Below are positions 51,881 to 59,385 of a DNA stretch of 64,000 bases, in pieces. The notes beneath the pieces were generated by a model, which had not been told where the DNA came from, made no database searches, and saw nothing but the letters and a program-made list of their open reading frames with translations. A program made the translations under genes and the position numbers. The stretch covers positions 5,196,001-5,260,000 of the forward strand of contig NZ_JAFBCK010000001.1 in NCBI RefSeq assembly GCF_016907695.1. Direction: 5' to 3'. This stretch comes from Actinokineospora baliensis. GTDB lineage: Bacteria; Actinomycetota; Actinomycetes; Mycobacteriales; Pseudonocardiaceae. Positions within the stretch are counted from its first letter, which is position 1. Every line of letters begins with the position of its first letter.

Positions 51881-53221
51881 GTGAGCGGGATGGGACACGA
51901 CACGCGCGCCGTGGTGCTCGGCGCGGGCATGGCCGGCTTACTCGCGGCGCGGGTCCTCGCCGAGGTCCACGCGCAGGTCTTGATCGTCGACCGCGACCGG
52001 CTCACCGGGGTGGGCACCGCCCGCCGCGGTGTCCCGCAGGGGCGGCACGTGCACGGGCTGCTCGCCCGCGGCCAGCAGATCCTCGACGAGCTGTTCCCCG
52101 GGTTCACCGAGGCCATGGTCGCCGACGGGGTGCCAACAGCCGACCTCGGGGAGCTGCGCTGGTTCTTCAACGGCCGCAAGCTGGAGCCCGGCACGACCGG
52201 GTTGACCGCGGTCGCTGCCAGCAGGCCGACCCTGGAGCGGTACGTGCGCACCCGCGTCGCGGCGCTGCCCCAGGTGCGGTTCGTGGAGGAGACCGACATC
52301 GTCGGCCTCGTCACCACCGACGACCGGACCCGGGTGACCGGGGTGCGGGTGCAGGCCAAGGGCGGGCAGCCGGAGGTGCTCGACGCCGACCTGGTGGTCG
52401 ACACCACCGGCCGCGGTTCGCGGACCCCGCTGTGGCTGGCCGAACTCGGTTACGAGCGGCCGGACGAGGAGCGGGTCAAGATCGACCTGACCTACACCAC
52501 CCGCACCTACCGGCTGGCCGACCCGGCGCCGCTGCGCGCGGTCCAGTCGATCAACCCGGTGTCGGGTCCGGTGACCCCGCGCGGGGCGTTCCTCACCATC
52601 ATCGAGAACGACCTGTGCGCGTTGTCGCTCACCGGTGTGCTCGGTGACGCCGCCCCGACCGACCCGGACGGGTTCCTGGAGTTCGCCAGGTCGCTGCCGG
52701 TGCCCGACGTCTACGACACGGTCAAGGACGCCGAGCCGCTCGACGACCCGGTCAGCCACCGCTACGTGGCCAGCCAGCGCCGCCGCTACGAGCGGCTCGA
52801 CCGGTTCCCCGACCGGCTGCTGGTCCTCGGCGACGCGGCGTGCAGCTTCAACCCGGTCTACGGGCAGGGCATGACGGTGGCCGCGCAGCAGGCGTTGGTG
52901 CTGCGCGAGCACCTGGCGGGCGGGGTGGTCGACCCGCTGGCGTTCCTGCGGGACATCGCCGAGGTCGTCGAGGTGCCGTGGGGGATCTCCGCGGCGGGTG
53001 ACCTCGCGTTCCCGGAGGTCGAGGGGCCGCGCCCGCAGGAGGTGCTGGAGATGAACGCCTTCATGGCGAAGCTGCAGTTGGCGGCGACCGTGGACGGCGC
53101 GGTCACCAGGTCGTTCATGCGGGTCGCCGGTCTCGTCGACCCGGTGAGCGAGCTGACCAGCCCGGAGATGGTGACCAGGGTGCTCGACGGCGCGGGGCGG
53201 GTGGCGGCCGTGCCCGCGTGA
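51881..53221 (+). CDS. FAD-dependent oxygenase / geranylgeranyl-reductase-fold protein (1)
   Basis: This 446-residue flavoprotein has an N-terminal GxGxxG (LGAGMAGLLAARVLAE), a middle block VDTTGRGSRTPLWLAELGYERP near residue 170, and the family GD motif LVLGDAACSFNPVYGQGMTVAAQQA near 310, as in para-hydroxybenzoate-hydroxylase-like enzymes. It is a sister of the protein at 54001-55335 (same landmark blocks throughout). It lacks the Lys typical of flavin halogenases, so oxygenation or dehydrogenation is more likely. The GTG at 51881 or ATG at 51890 may be the start. A hairpin terminator follows. Confidence 0.75.
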   Translation: MSGMGHDTRAVVLGAGMAGLLAARVLAEVHAQVLIVDRDRLTGVGTARRGVPQGRHVHGLLARGQQILDELFPGFTEAMVADGVPTADLGELRWFFNGRKLEPGTTGLTAVAASRPTLERYVRTRVAALPQVRFVEETDIVGLVTTDDRTRVTGVRVQAKGGQPEVLDADLVVDTTGRGSRTPLWLAELGYERPDEERVKIDLTYTTRTYRLADPAPLRAVQSINPVSGPVTPRGAFLTIIENDLCALSLTGVLGDAAPTDPDGFLEFARSLPVPDVYDTVKDAEPLDDPVSHRYVASQRRRYERLDRFPDRLLVLGDAACSFNPVYGQGMTVAAQQALVLREHLAGGVVDPLAFLRDIAEVVEVPWGISAAGDLAFPEVEGPRPQEVLEMNAFMAKLQLAATVDGAVTRSFMRVAGLVDPVSELTSPEMVTRVLDGAGRVAAVPA

Positions 53222-53239
53222 GAGCGGTCGAGCCCGAGC

Positions 53240-53277
53240 GGGGCGGTGGGTGGTCGTTGGCGGCCACCCACCGCCCC
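53240..53277 (+). terminator. Terminator hairpin after first FAD oxygenase
   Basis: Perfect 14-nt arms (GGGGCGGTGGGTGG at 53240-53253, complement at 53264-53277) with a 10-nt loop, 19 nt after the stop codon. The arms fall just upstream of the AhpD-like gene. Confidence 0.8.
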
Positions 53278-53316
53278 TTCAGCAGTTCCAGTCCGGAAAC
53301 AGTGAAGGAGACACGG

Positions 53317-53820
53317 GTGGCACACATCGAGCTCGGCAACGACGACCCCGGCATCCGGGGCCTGATGCGGTACCGGCCGTTGACCGCGGGTCCGCTCTCG
53401 GACCTGGCCGAGACGCTGCTGCGCGCGGACAACTCGCTGACCAGGGGTGAGCGCGAGCTGATCGCGGCCACCGTCTCGCGCGGCAACGAGTGCACCTTCT
53501 GCGGGAACTTCCACGCCACGATCGCCGCGGTCGAGTTGGGTGTCGACGACCTGGCCGAGGCGCCGCGCTCGGCGAAGATGACCGCGCTGCTGGTGATCGC
53601 GGACAAGGTGCGGGTGAGCGGCCAGTCGGTGCTGGACGAGGACGTGGCGGCGGCGCGGGCGGCGGGCGCGACCGACGAGGAGATCCACGACACCGTGCTG
53701 ATCGCCGCGGCGTTCTGCATGTACAACCGCTACGTCGACGGCCTGGGCACGTGGGCGAGCACCGATGTGGGCGACTACCTGCCCTCGGCCAAGCACATCA
53801 GCGTGGTCGGCTACCGCTGA
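53317..53820 (+). CDS. AhpD/carboxymuconolactone-decarboxylase-like protein
   Basis: This 167-residue alpha-helical protein of the peroxidase-related (AhpD) family has the CxxC redox pair in NECTFCGNFHATIAAVEL near residue 50, which also contains the conserved His. A second family block, CMYNRYVDGLGTW, comes near 135. AhpD-like proteins reduce peroxides or recycle disulfides. It lies between two sister FAD oxygenase genes, suggesting that it removes by-product peroxide or works with them. The GTG at 53317 follows AAGGAG. Confidence 0.85.
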   Translation: MAHIELGNDDPGIRGLMRYRPLTAGPLSDLAETLLRADNSLTRGERELIAATVSRGNECTFCGNFHATIAAVELGVDDLAEAPRSAKMTALLVIADKVRVSGQSVLDEDVAAARAAGATDEEIHDTVLIAAAFCMYNRYVDGLGTWASTDVGDYLPSAKHISVVGYR

Positions 53821-53829
53821 GCACACCCC

Positions 53830-53866
53830 CGGCACCCGGCAGTCCACTGTGGATCGCCGGGTGCCG
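53830..53866 (+). terminator. Terminator hairpin after AhpD-like gene
   Basis: Perfect 11-nt arms (53830-53840 and 53856-53866) with a 15-nt loop, 10 nt after the stop codon. Confidence 0.7.
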
Positions 53867-53905
53867 CCGGTTCCAGGATGGGCTCGGCGCGGGCCCGGTG
53901 GCCAG

Positions 53906-53924
53906 GGCAATCCGGAAGATGCGC
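53906..53924 (+). promoter_or_regulatory. Cluster motif copy upstream of second FAD oxygenase
   Basis: GGCAATCCGGAAGATGCGC, about 75 nt before the start at 54001. It is the copy closest to the consensus. Confidence 0.65.
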
Positions 53925-54000
53925 GTGCACGGCCGCCGGTGCGACGGTGCCTGTGCGCGTTGGACGCCTCAGCGCGGTGGTGGAAGGAAGGGAGCGGCAC

Positions 54001-55335
54001 GTGAGCGACGCGATCACGGGCAGGGCCATCGTGCTCGGGGCCAGCATGGCGGGACTGCTCGCCGCGCGGGCGTTGGCGGAGGTGTACCCGCAGGTGCTGG
54101 TGCTCGACCGGGACCGGGTGCTCGGCGTGCGCGAGTCGCGCGGCGGCGCACCGCACACCCGGCACGCGCACGGGCTGCACGGGCGCGGGCACCTGATCTT
54201 CGAGGAGTTCTTCCCCGGTCTCACCCAGGAACTCGTCGACGACGGCGTGCCGGTGGGCGACCTCGGCGAGATGCGGTGGTTCTTCAACGGCCGCAAGATC
54301 CTGCCCGCGCACACCGGGCTGCTGTCGGTCACCGCGCCGCGGCCGGTGCTCGAGCACCACGTGCGGACCAGGGTGGCCGCGCTGCCGAACGTGACCATCC
54401 AGGAGTGCTGCGCGGTCGCGACCCTGGTCGCCACCCCGGACCGCTCGCGCATCGTCGGGGTGCGGGCGCGCCTGGACGGGGCCGACGCCGATGAGGTGCT
54501 GGAGGCGAGCCTGGTGGTCGACACCACCGGCCGCGGCTCGCGGACCCCGGTGTGGCTCGAGGAACTCGGCTACGAGCGGCCCCCGGTGGAGCGGGTGAAG
54601 GTCGGGCTTGCCTACACGACGCGCTACTACCGGTCCAAGCCGGAGATGTTCGAGGGCGTCCAGTCGATCAACCCGGTCGCCTCGCCCGCGCACCCGCGCG
54701 GCGCGTTCCTCGGGCAGGTCGGCCCGGACATCTGCGTGCTGTCGCTGACCGGCATCCTGGGTGATCACCCGCCGACCGGGCCAGAGGCCTTCATGGACTT
54801 CGTGAAGTCCTTACCCGTGCCCGACGTCTACGACGCGGTGCGCGACGCCGAGCCGCTCGACGACGCCGTGTCGTTCGGGTTCCCGGCCAGCGTGCGCAGG
54901 CACTACGAGCGGCTGACCCGGTTCCCGATGGGCCTGCTGGTCCTGGGGGACGCGGTGTGCAGCTTCAACCCGGTGTACGGCCAGGGCATGAGCGTGGCCG
55001 CGATCGAGGCGAAGGCGCTGCGCGACCGGCTGCTGCGCGAGGGGACCGAACCGGACCCGAGGCGGTTCTTCGCCGAACTGTCCAAGGTGATCGACGTGCC
55101 GTGGGAGATCTCCGCGGGCGGCGACCTGGACTTCCCCGAGGTGCAGGGCAAGCGCACGCTCAAGGTGCGGATGGGCAACGCCTACATGGCCCGGTTGCAG
55201 TACGCCGCGACCCAGGACAGCGAGGTCACCAAGGGGTTCATGCGGGTCGCCGGGCTGATGGACCCGCCGCAGGCGCTGATGCGACCCTCGATGGTGCGCC
55301 GGGTCCTGCGCCACGCCACCCGCCGACCCTCCTGA
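54001..55335 (+). CDS. FAD-dependent oxygenase / geranylgeranyl-reductase-fold protein (2)
   Basis: This 444-residue sister of the protein at 51881-53221 has matching landmarks: ASMAGLLAARALAEVYPQVL, FFPGLTQELVDDG, MRWFFNGRKI, VDTTGRGSRTPVWLEELGYE and LVLGDAVCSFNPVYGQGMSVAA. It is probably FAD-dependent and acts on a related substrate. The first Gly of the dinucleotide motif is changed (LGASMAG instead of LGAGMAG). The two copies are separated by an AhpD-like gene and each is preceded by its own control elements, suggesting duplication. The GTG at 54001 follows AAGGAAGGGAG. Confidence 0.75.
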   Translation: MSDAITGRAIVLGASMAGLLAARALAEVYPQVLVLDRDRVLGVRESRGGAPHTRHAHGLHGRGHLIFEEFFPGLTQELVDDGVPVGDLGEMRWFFNGRKILPAHTGLLSVTAPRPVLEHHVRTRVAALPNVTIQECCAVATLVATPDRSRIVGVRARLDGADADEVLEASLVVDTTGRGSRTPVWLEELGYERPPVERVKVGLAYTTRYYRSKPEMFEGVQSINPVASPAHPRGAFLGQVGPDICVLSLTGILGDHPPTGPEAFMDFVKSLPVPDVYDAVRDAEPLDDAVSFGFPASVRRHYERLTRFPMGLLVLGDAVCSFNPVYGQGMSVAAIEAKALRDRLLREGTEPDPRRFFAELSKVIDVPWEISAGGDLDFPEVQGKRTLKVRMGNAYMARLQYAATQDSEVTKGFMRVAGLMDPPQALMRPSMVRRVLRHATRRPS

Positions 55336-55338
55336 CGC

Positions 55339-55376
55339 GACGCGCCCCCACGCCGGGCAGGGCGTGGGGGCGCGTC
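55339..55376. terminator. Bidirectional terminator
   Basis: Perfect 16-nt arms (55339-55354 and 55361-55376) with a 6-nt loop, followed by GTTTTC, between the convergent FAD oxygenase and VOC genes. Confidence 0.9.
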
Positions 55377-55391
55377 GGCGTTTTCAGTGGA

Positions 55392-55769
55392 TCAGCGTTC
55401 CTGCAGCACCGACAGGATGTTGCCCGCCGGGTCGGTGAACCAGGCGATGTAGGGGCCCTCCTCGCGGAAGATCCCCCGGTCGTCGCTGGGCATGCCCTCG
55501 TAGCGCTCGAACCGGACACCGCGCCCGACCAGGTCGTCGACCGCCGCGTCGATGTCCTCGACCTGGAAGTTGAGGATCGTGTACGAGGCGGGGACGTGGC
55601 CGGGTTTGGGGTAGACCAGCACCTCGGTGTCGTCGGACAGGTGCAGGTGCAGCATGCCGTGCTCCTCGGTGACCCGCAGGCCGAGGGCGTTCTCGTAGAA
55701 CTCCCGCGCCGCGGGCACGTCGTCCACCGCGAAACCGCTGAACGCCCTGGTGTGTCGCACCATCTCCAC
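55392..55769 (-). CDS. VOC (glyoxalase/bleomycin-resistance-fold) protein (1)
   Basis: This is a 125-residue vicinal-oxygen-chelate protein. The paired beta-alpha-beta-beta-beta modules show FSGFAVDDVPAAREFYENALGL and GIFREEGPYIAWFTDPAGNILSVLQ, with the metal-ligand position near the C-terminus occupied by an Asn/Glu-type pair that is not fully standard. Such small VOC proteins bind or sequester drugs (bleomycin resistance type) or catalyse epoxide and thiol chemistry. Two in tandem next to an enediyne cluster may bind the product as self-protection; this is inference. It is last in a two-gene leftward operon. Confidence 0.7.
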   Translation of the reverse strand: MEMVRHTRAFSGFAVDDVPAAREFYENALGLRVTEEHGMLHLHLSDDTEVLVYPKPGHVPASYTILNFQVEDIDAAVDDLVGRGVRFERYEGMPSDDRGIFREEGPYIAWFTDPAGNILSVLQER

Positions 55770-55776
55770 TTGCCTC

Positions 55777-56145
55777 CTACCGGCGGGACGCGAGGTACGC
55801 CGCGCTCAGCTCGATGATCTGCAGGTAGTTGCCGTCCGGGTCGACCAGGGTCCCGAAGATACCGTCGGGGCGGCTCTGCGGCCGCACGAGCCAGGTGACG
55901 CCGAGGGTGTCGAGGTGCGCGGCGGTGGCCGCGGCGTCGTCGACGTGGAAGTTGAGGACGTAGCGGCCCGGTTGCGGGTTGGCCGCGGTGACGTCGTCGC
56001 GCGGGTCGATCAGGATCGCGGTCTCGCCGAAGTCGAGGAACCCGTGCTCGTCCTCGGCGGGGGCGAACGCGTCGCGGTACCACTGCCGCAGCCGGTCGGG
56101 GTCGGCGCTGCCGAGCAGGATGCTGCCGAGCCGCGGTGCTCCCAT
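55777..56145 (-). CDS. VOC (glyoxalase/bleomycin-resistance-fold) protein (2)
   Basis: This is a 122-residue VOC protein (GSILLGSADPDRLRQWYRDAF, then LVDPDGNYLQIIEL). It lies 7 nt upstream of its paralogue, on the same strand, and diverges from the A-PCP gene. The ATG at 56145 follows a GAGAGGAG site. The substrate is unknown. Confidence 0.7.
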   Translation of the reverse strand: MGAPRLGSILLGSADPDRLRQWYRDAFAPAEDEHGFLDFGETAILIDPRDDVTAANPQPGRYVLNFHVDDAAATAAHLDTLGVTWLVRPQSRPDGIFGTLVDPDGNYLQIIELSAAYLASRR

Positions 56146-56257
56146 GGGGTTCTCCTCTCGACCGACCCGGCCACACTATCGCGCGCCCTCCCGCCACCGG
56201 CTACTCCGCACGTGCCCGGCCAGCGGGCGCGATCTGTCCTTTGTGGAGTGGATACCT

Positions 56258-56276
56258 CGCATTCCGGAAGATGCGC
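56258..56276 (+). promoter_or_regulatory. Cluster motif copy upstream of A-PCP gene
   Basis: CGCATTCCGGAAGATGCGC, 31 nt before the A-PCP ATG, has the GGAAGATGCGC end shared exactly with 53906. Its core TTCCGGAA is palindromic and GCAT/ATGC arms add symmetry. Confidence 0.65.
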
Positions 56277-56307
56277 CCCGGGATCGGCGGCTGCGACGCT
56301 GCTGGTC

Positions 56308-58104
56308 ATGGCTGCATGGCTGAACTCGCGGCGGGACGACTACACCGGCGTGCACGAGTGCTTCGCGGCGCAGGTCGCGCGGGTGCCCGACGAGGTCGCG
56401 GTCGCGCACGGCGCGGTCCGGCTGACCTACCGGGAGCTCGACGAGCGGGCCAACCGGCTCGCCCACCGGCTGCTCGAGCTCGGGGTCGGCCCGCAGGACC
56501 CGGTCGCGGTGCTGCTGAGCTGGTCACCCGAGGTGGTGGTGGCGTTCCTGGCGGTGCTCAAGGCGGGCGGGTGCTACCTGCCGCTGCACGAGGCGTACCC
56601 GCTGGAGCGCAAGCGGTGGATCGTCGACAACGTCACCACCGGGGACGGCGGACGCGGGGTGGGGGTGCTGCTGGCCGACCGCGCCACCGCCGACCGCGGC
56701 CTGCCCGACGCCCCGCACGTGCTGCTGCTCGACGACGACACGGCGCTGGGTTCAGCACCGGCCACCGACCCCGGCATCGCGGTCGACGGCGACCGACTGG
56801 CCTACGTCATGTACACCTCCGGGTCGACCGGTCACCCCAAAGGCGTGGAGGTCACCCACCGCGGCGTCCTGTGCCTGGCGCTGGACTCCTGCTGGGACAG
56901 CGGCAACCACGAGCGGACCGCGATGGTCGCCCCGTACGCGTTCGGCGTGTCCACCTACGAGGTGTGGGTACCGCTGCTGCACGGCGGCCGGATCGTGCTC
57001 AAACCCGCCGGTGACCTCGACGTGCGCTCGCTGGTCGCCGACGGCGCGGTCACCGGTCTGCACCTGACCGCGGGGCTGTTCCGGGTGCTGGCCGACGAGG
57101 ACCCCGGCTGCCTGGCCGGGGTGCGCGAGGTGATGACCGGCGGCGACGTGATCTCCCCGACCGCGGTGCGCCGCGTCCTCGACGCCTGCCCCGGCCTGGT
57201 GGTGCGCGCCCTCTACGGCGGCACCGAGATGTCGTCGTTCGCGATCCACTCGCCGATGACCGCGCCCTACACGCCGGGCCGCTCGGTCCCGGTGGGCAGG
57301 CCGATGGACGAGGTGCGGCTCTACGTGCTCGACCCCGATTCCCAGCCGGTGCCCGACGGGGAAGTCGGCGAGCTGCACGTCGCCGGGCCTCGGCTGGCGC
57401 GCGGCTACGCGGGCCGCCCCGACCTGACCGCCGAGCGGTTCGTGCCCGACCCGTTCACCGGGGCTGAGGAACGCATGTACCGCACCGGCGACCTGGTCCG
57501 CCGCACCCCTGAGGGGTTGATCGAGTTCGTGGCGCGGGTGGGCGACCAGGTGAAGATCCGCGGTTACCTGGTGGAGTTGGGCGAGGTGGAGGCGGTGTTG
57601 GGCGCCATCCCCGGTCTGGCCAACGCCACGGTGATCGCGGGCGACACCGAGCTCGGTGACCAGCGCCTGATCGCCTACCTCGTACCGGAGACCGGCGGCG
57701 GGGTGGAGGTCGACCAGGTCCGGGAGCACGCCTTGTCGCTGTTGCCGGAGTACATGGTCCCCACCGCCTACGTCGTGCTCGACGCGCTCCCGTTGACCCC
57801 GAACGGCAAGCTCGACCGCAAGGCGCTGCCCGCCCCCGCGGTCACCGGCACCGCCACCTACCGCGCCCCCACCACCGACCGGCAGCGGACCCTGTGCCGG
57901 TTGTTCGGGGAGGTGCTGGAGGTCCCCGCGGTGGGGCTCGACGACAGCTTCTTCGACCTGGACGGCCAATCGCTGCTGGCGATGCGGCTGGTCGGCCGGA
58001 TCCGGGCGGCCCTGGGCGGCGACCTGTCGATCAGCGACCTGTTCGACGCGCCCACACCCGCCGAGCTGGACAAGCGGTTCGACCAGGCCGAGGTGACCCG
58101 ATGA
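56308..58104 (+). CDS. NRPS didomain, adenylation + peptidyl carrier protein
   Basis: This 598-residue protein has an A domain (residues about 1-510) followed by a carrier protein (about 520-595). A-domain motifs are MYTSGSTGHPKGVEVTHRGV (A3), ARGYAGRPDLTAERF (A6), MYRTGDLVRR (A7) and NGKLDRKALP (A10). The carrier has Ser555 in DLDGQSLLAMR for the phosphopantetheine arm. The position of the conserved Asp that holds the alpha-amino group (Asp235 of GrsA) is Gly213 here (AFGVSTYE), so a beta-amino acid, aryl acid or oxo acid is more likely than an ordinary alpha-amino acid. It is functionally like the SgcC1 plus SgcC2 pair and probably loads the aromatic unit for the condensation enzyme at 60421. 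It overlaps the next gene by ATGA. Confidence 0.88.
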   Translation: MAAWLNSRRDDYTGVHECFAAQVARVPDEVAVAHGAVRLTYRELDERANRLAHRLLELGVGPQDPVAVLLSWSPEVVVAFLAVLKAGGCYLPLHEAYPLERKRWIVDNVTTGDGGRGVGVLLADRATADRGLPDAPHVLLLDDDTALGSAPATDPGIAVDGDRLAYVMYTSGSTGHPKGVEVTHRGVLCLALDSCWDSGNHERTAMVAPYAFGVSTYEVWVPLLHGGRIVLKPAGDLDVRSLVADGAVTGLHLTAGLFRVLADEDPGCLAGVREVMTGGDVISPTAVRRVLDACPGLVVRALYGGTEMSSFAIHSPMTAPYTPGRSVPVGRPMDEVRLYVLDPDSQPVPDGEVGELHVAGPRLARGYAGRPDLTAERFVPDPFTGAEERMYRTGDLVRRTPEGLIEFVARVGDQVKIRGYLVELGEVEAVLGAIPGLANATVIAGDTELGDQRLIAYLVPETGGGVEVDQVREHALSLLPEYMVPTAYVVLDALPLTPNGKLDRKALPAPAVTGTATYRAPTTDRQRTLCRLFGEVLEVPAVGLDDSFFDLDGQSLLAMRLVGRIRAALGGDLSISDLFDAPTPAELDKRFDQAEVTR

Positions 58105-59360
58105 CCGCCAACGGCACACGGGCCCAAACCGCGCAGCTGCCCCCGGTGCCCGAGCCGGACCTGACCCCCGACCAGGTGATCGCCCGCGCCGAGGCATTGG
58201 CACTGACCTTGGTCGAGCGGCAGGCCGAGACCGAACAGGCCACCGGCTACGCCCAGGACACCCACGAGGCGTTCGCTCGGGCCGGTTTCTACCGGATCCT
58301 GGTGCCGCGCCGCTACGGCGGCTACGAGTTCGGCGCGGAGACCTTCATGCGGGTGTGCCTGGCGTTGGCCCGCGGCTGCCCGTCGACCGGGTGGATGTTC
58401 CTGTTCGGCGCCGCGCACGCGCTGCCGGTGGCGACGCTGTTCAGCGAGGACGCGCAGCGGGAGCTGTTCAGCGGCGGCGACTTCATCTGCCCTGCCACCG
58501 TCGCGCCCAACGGCACCGCCGAGCGCACCCCCGACGGCGACTGGATCCTCGACGGCACCTGGACCTACTGCTCCGGCGCGCCGTACGCCACCCACTTCCT
58601 CGGCCACTGCCTGGTCCAGCCCGACCCCGACGGCGAGCCGGAGCCGATGATGTTCATCGTGCCCCGGGCGCAGTGGCAGCGCCTCGACGACTGGGGCGAC
58701 CAGCTGGGGCTCAAAGGCAGCGGATCACACGCCATCCAGATCCGGCGGCAGCTGATCCCGGCCAAGTACACCCTGCCCGCGCACCTGAGCAAGCTCAGCG
58801 TCACCGACGGCGCCCCCGGGCGGCTGCTGCACGGCCCCGAGTACGGCGGCGGCCCGCTCAGCTTCATGCTGCTGGAACTGGGCGTACTCGCCGCGGGCAT
58901 GGCCCAGGGCGCGCTCGACGCCTACGAGGAGCTGATGCTCGCGAGGAACACGCTGTTCCCGCCGATCGTGCGGCGCGTGGAGGACCCCGACTACCAGTTC
59001 CGCTACGGCGAGGCCACCGGCATGATCAGCGCCGCGCGGGCCGCCGCGCTCGACGCGGTCCGCCAGTGGAGCCTGCTGTGCGAGCGGGGGCCTGCGGCGT
59101 TCACCCGCGAGGAGGAGCTGCGGTTGGCGCTGATCAGCCGCGAGGCGGTCCGGCTGAGCTGGCGGGCGGTGGAGACCCACCTGTTCCCGACCGCCGGGTC
59201 CAGCGCGGTCCGCCACGGCGAGCGCATCGAACGCGTCTGGCGGGACATGTCCACCCTGCACAGCCACGCGGGCCTCGGGGTGTTCCTGTCCACCCTGGCC
59301 AACCGCGAGCTGACCAGGGCCCGCTTCGACATCCCGGACGAGCGGCCAGCCGACCGGTGA
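58101..59360 (+). CDS. Acyl-CoA-dehydrogenase-like flavin monooxygenase (3)
   Basis: This is a 419-residue acyl-CoA-dehydrogenase-fold protein of the two-component monooxygenase class (YRILVPRRYGGYEFGAETFMRV near residue 55, then DWGDQLGLKGSGSHAIQI near 195, and the C-terminal ARAAALDAVRQWSLLCE). It shares more with HsaA-like hydroxylases than with true dehydrogenases. It is coupled to the A-PCP gene, suggesting that it oxidises the carrier-bound acid. It is the third of its fold in the window. Confidence 0.8.
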   Translation: MTANGTRAQTAQLPPVPEPDLTPDQVIARAEALALTLVERQAETEQATGYAQDTHEAFARAGFYRILVPRRYGGYEFGAETFMRVCLALARGCPSTGWMFLFGAAHALPVATLFSEDAQRELFSGGDFICPATVAPNGTAERTPDGDWILDGTWTYCSGAPYATHFLGHCLVQPDPDGEPEPMMFIVPRAQWQRLDDWGDQLGLKGSGSHAIQIRRQLIPAKYTLPAHLSKLSVTDGAPGRLLHGPEYGGGPLSFMLLELGVLAAGMAQGALDAYEELMLARNTLFPPIVRRVEDPDYQFRYGEATGMISAARAAALDAVRQWSLLCERGPAAFTREEELRLALISREAVRLSWRAVETHLFPTAGSSAVRHGERIERVWRDMSTLHSHAGLGVFLSTLANRELTRARFDIPDERPADR

Positions 59361-59385
59361 ACCCCGACCACAGAGGAGATCGCCC

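Noticed and set aside
51881..53221. Flavin-dependent halogenase for the FAD protein
   Set aside because: No WxWxIP motif or the conserved Lys seen; the blocks fit hydroxylase or reductase-type flavoproteins better.
53841..53854. TCCACTGTGGA-type small palindromes seen several times (also 20863 and 45310)
   Set aside because: The CCACAGTGG/CCACTGTGG core occurs in varied contexts, including coding sequence and terminator loops, so it reads as a common word of this genome rather than an operator.
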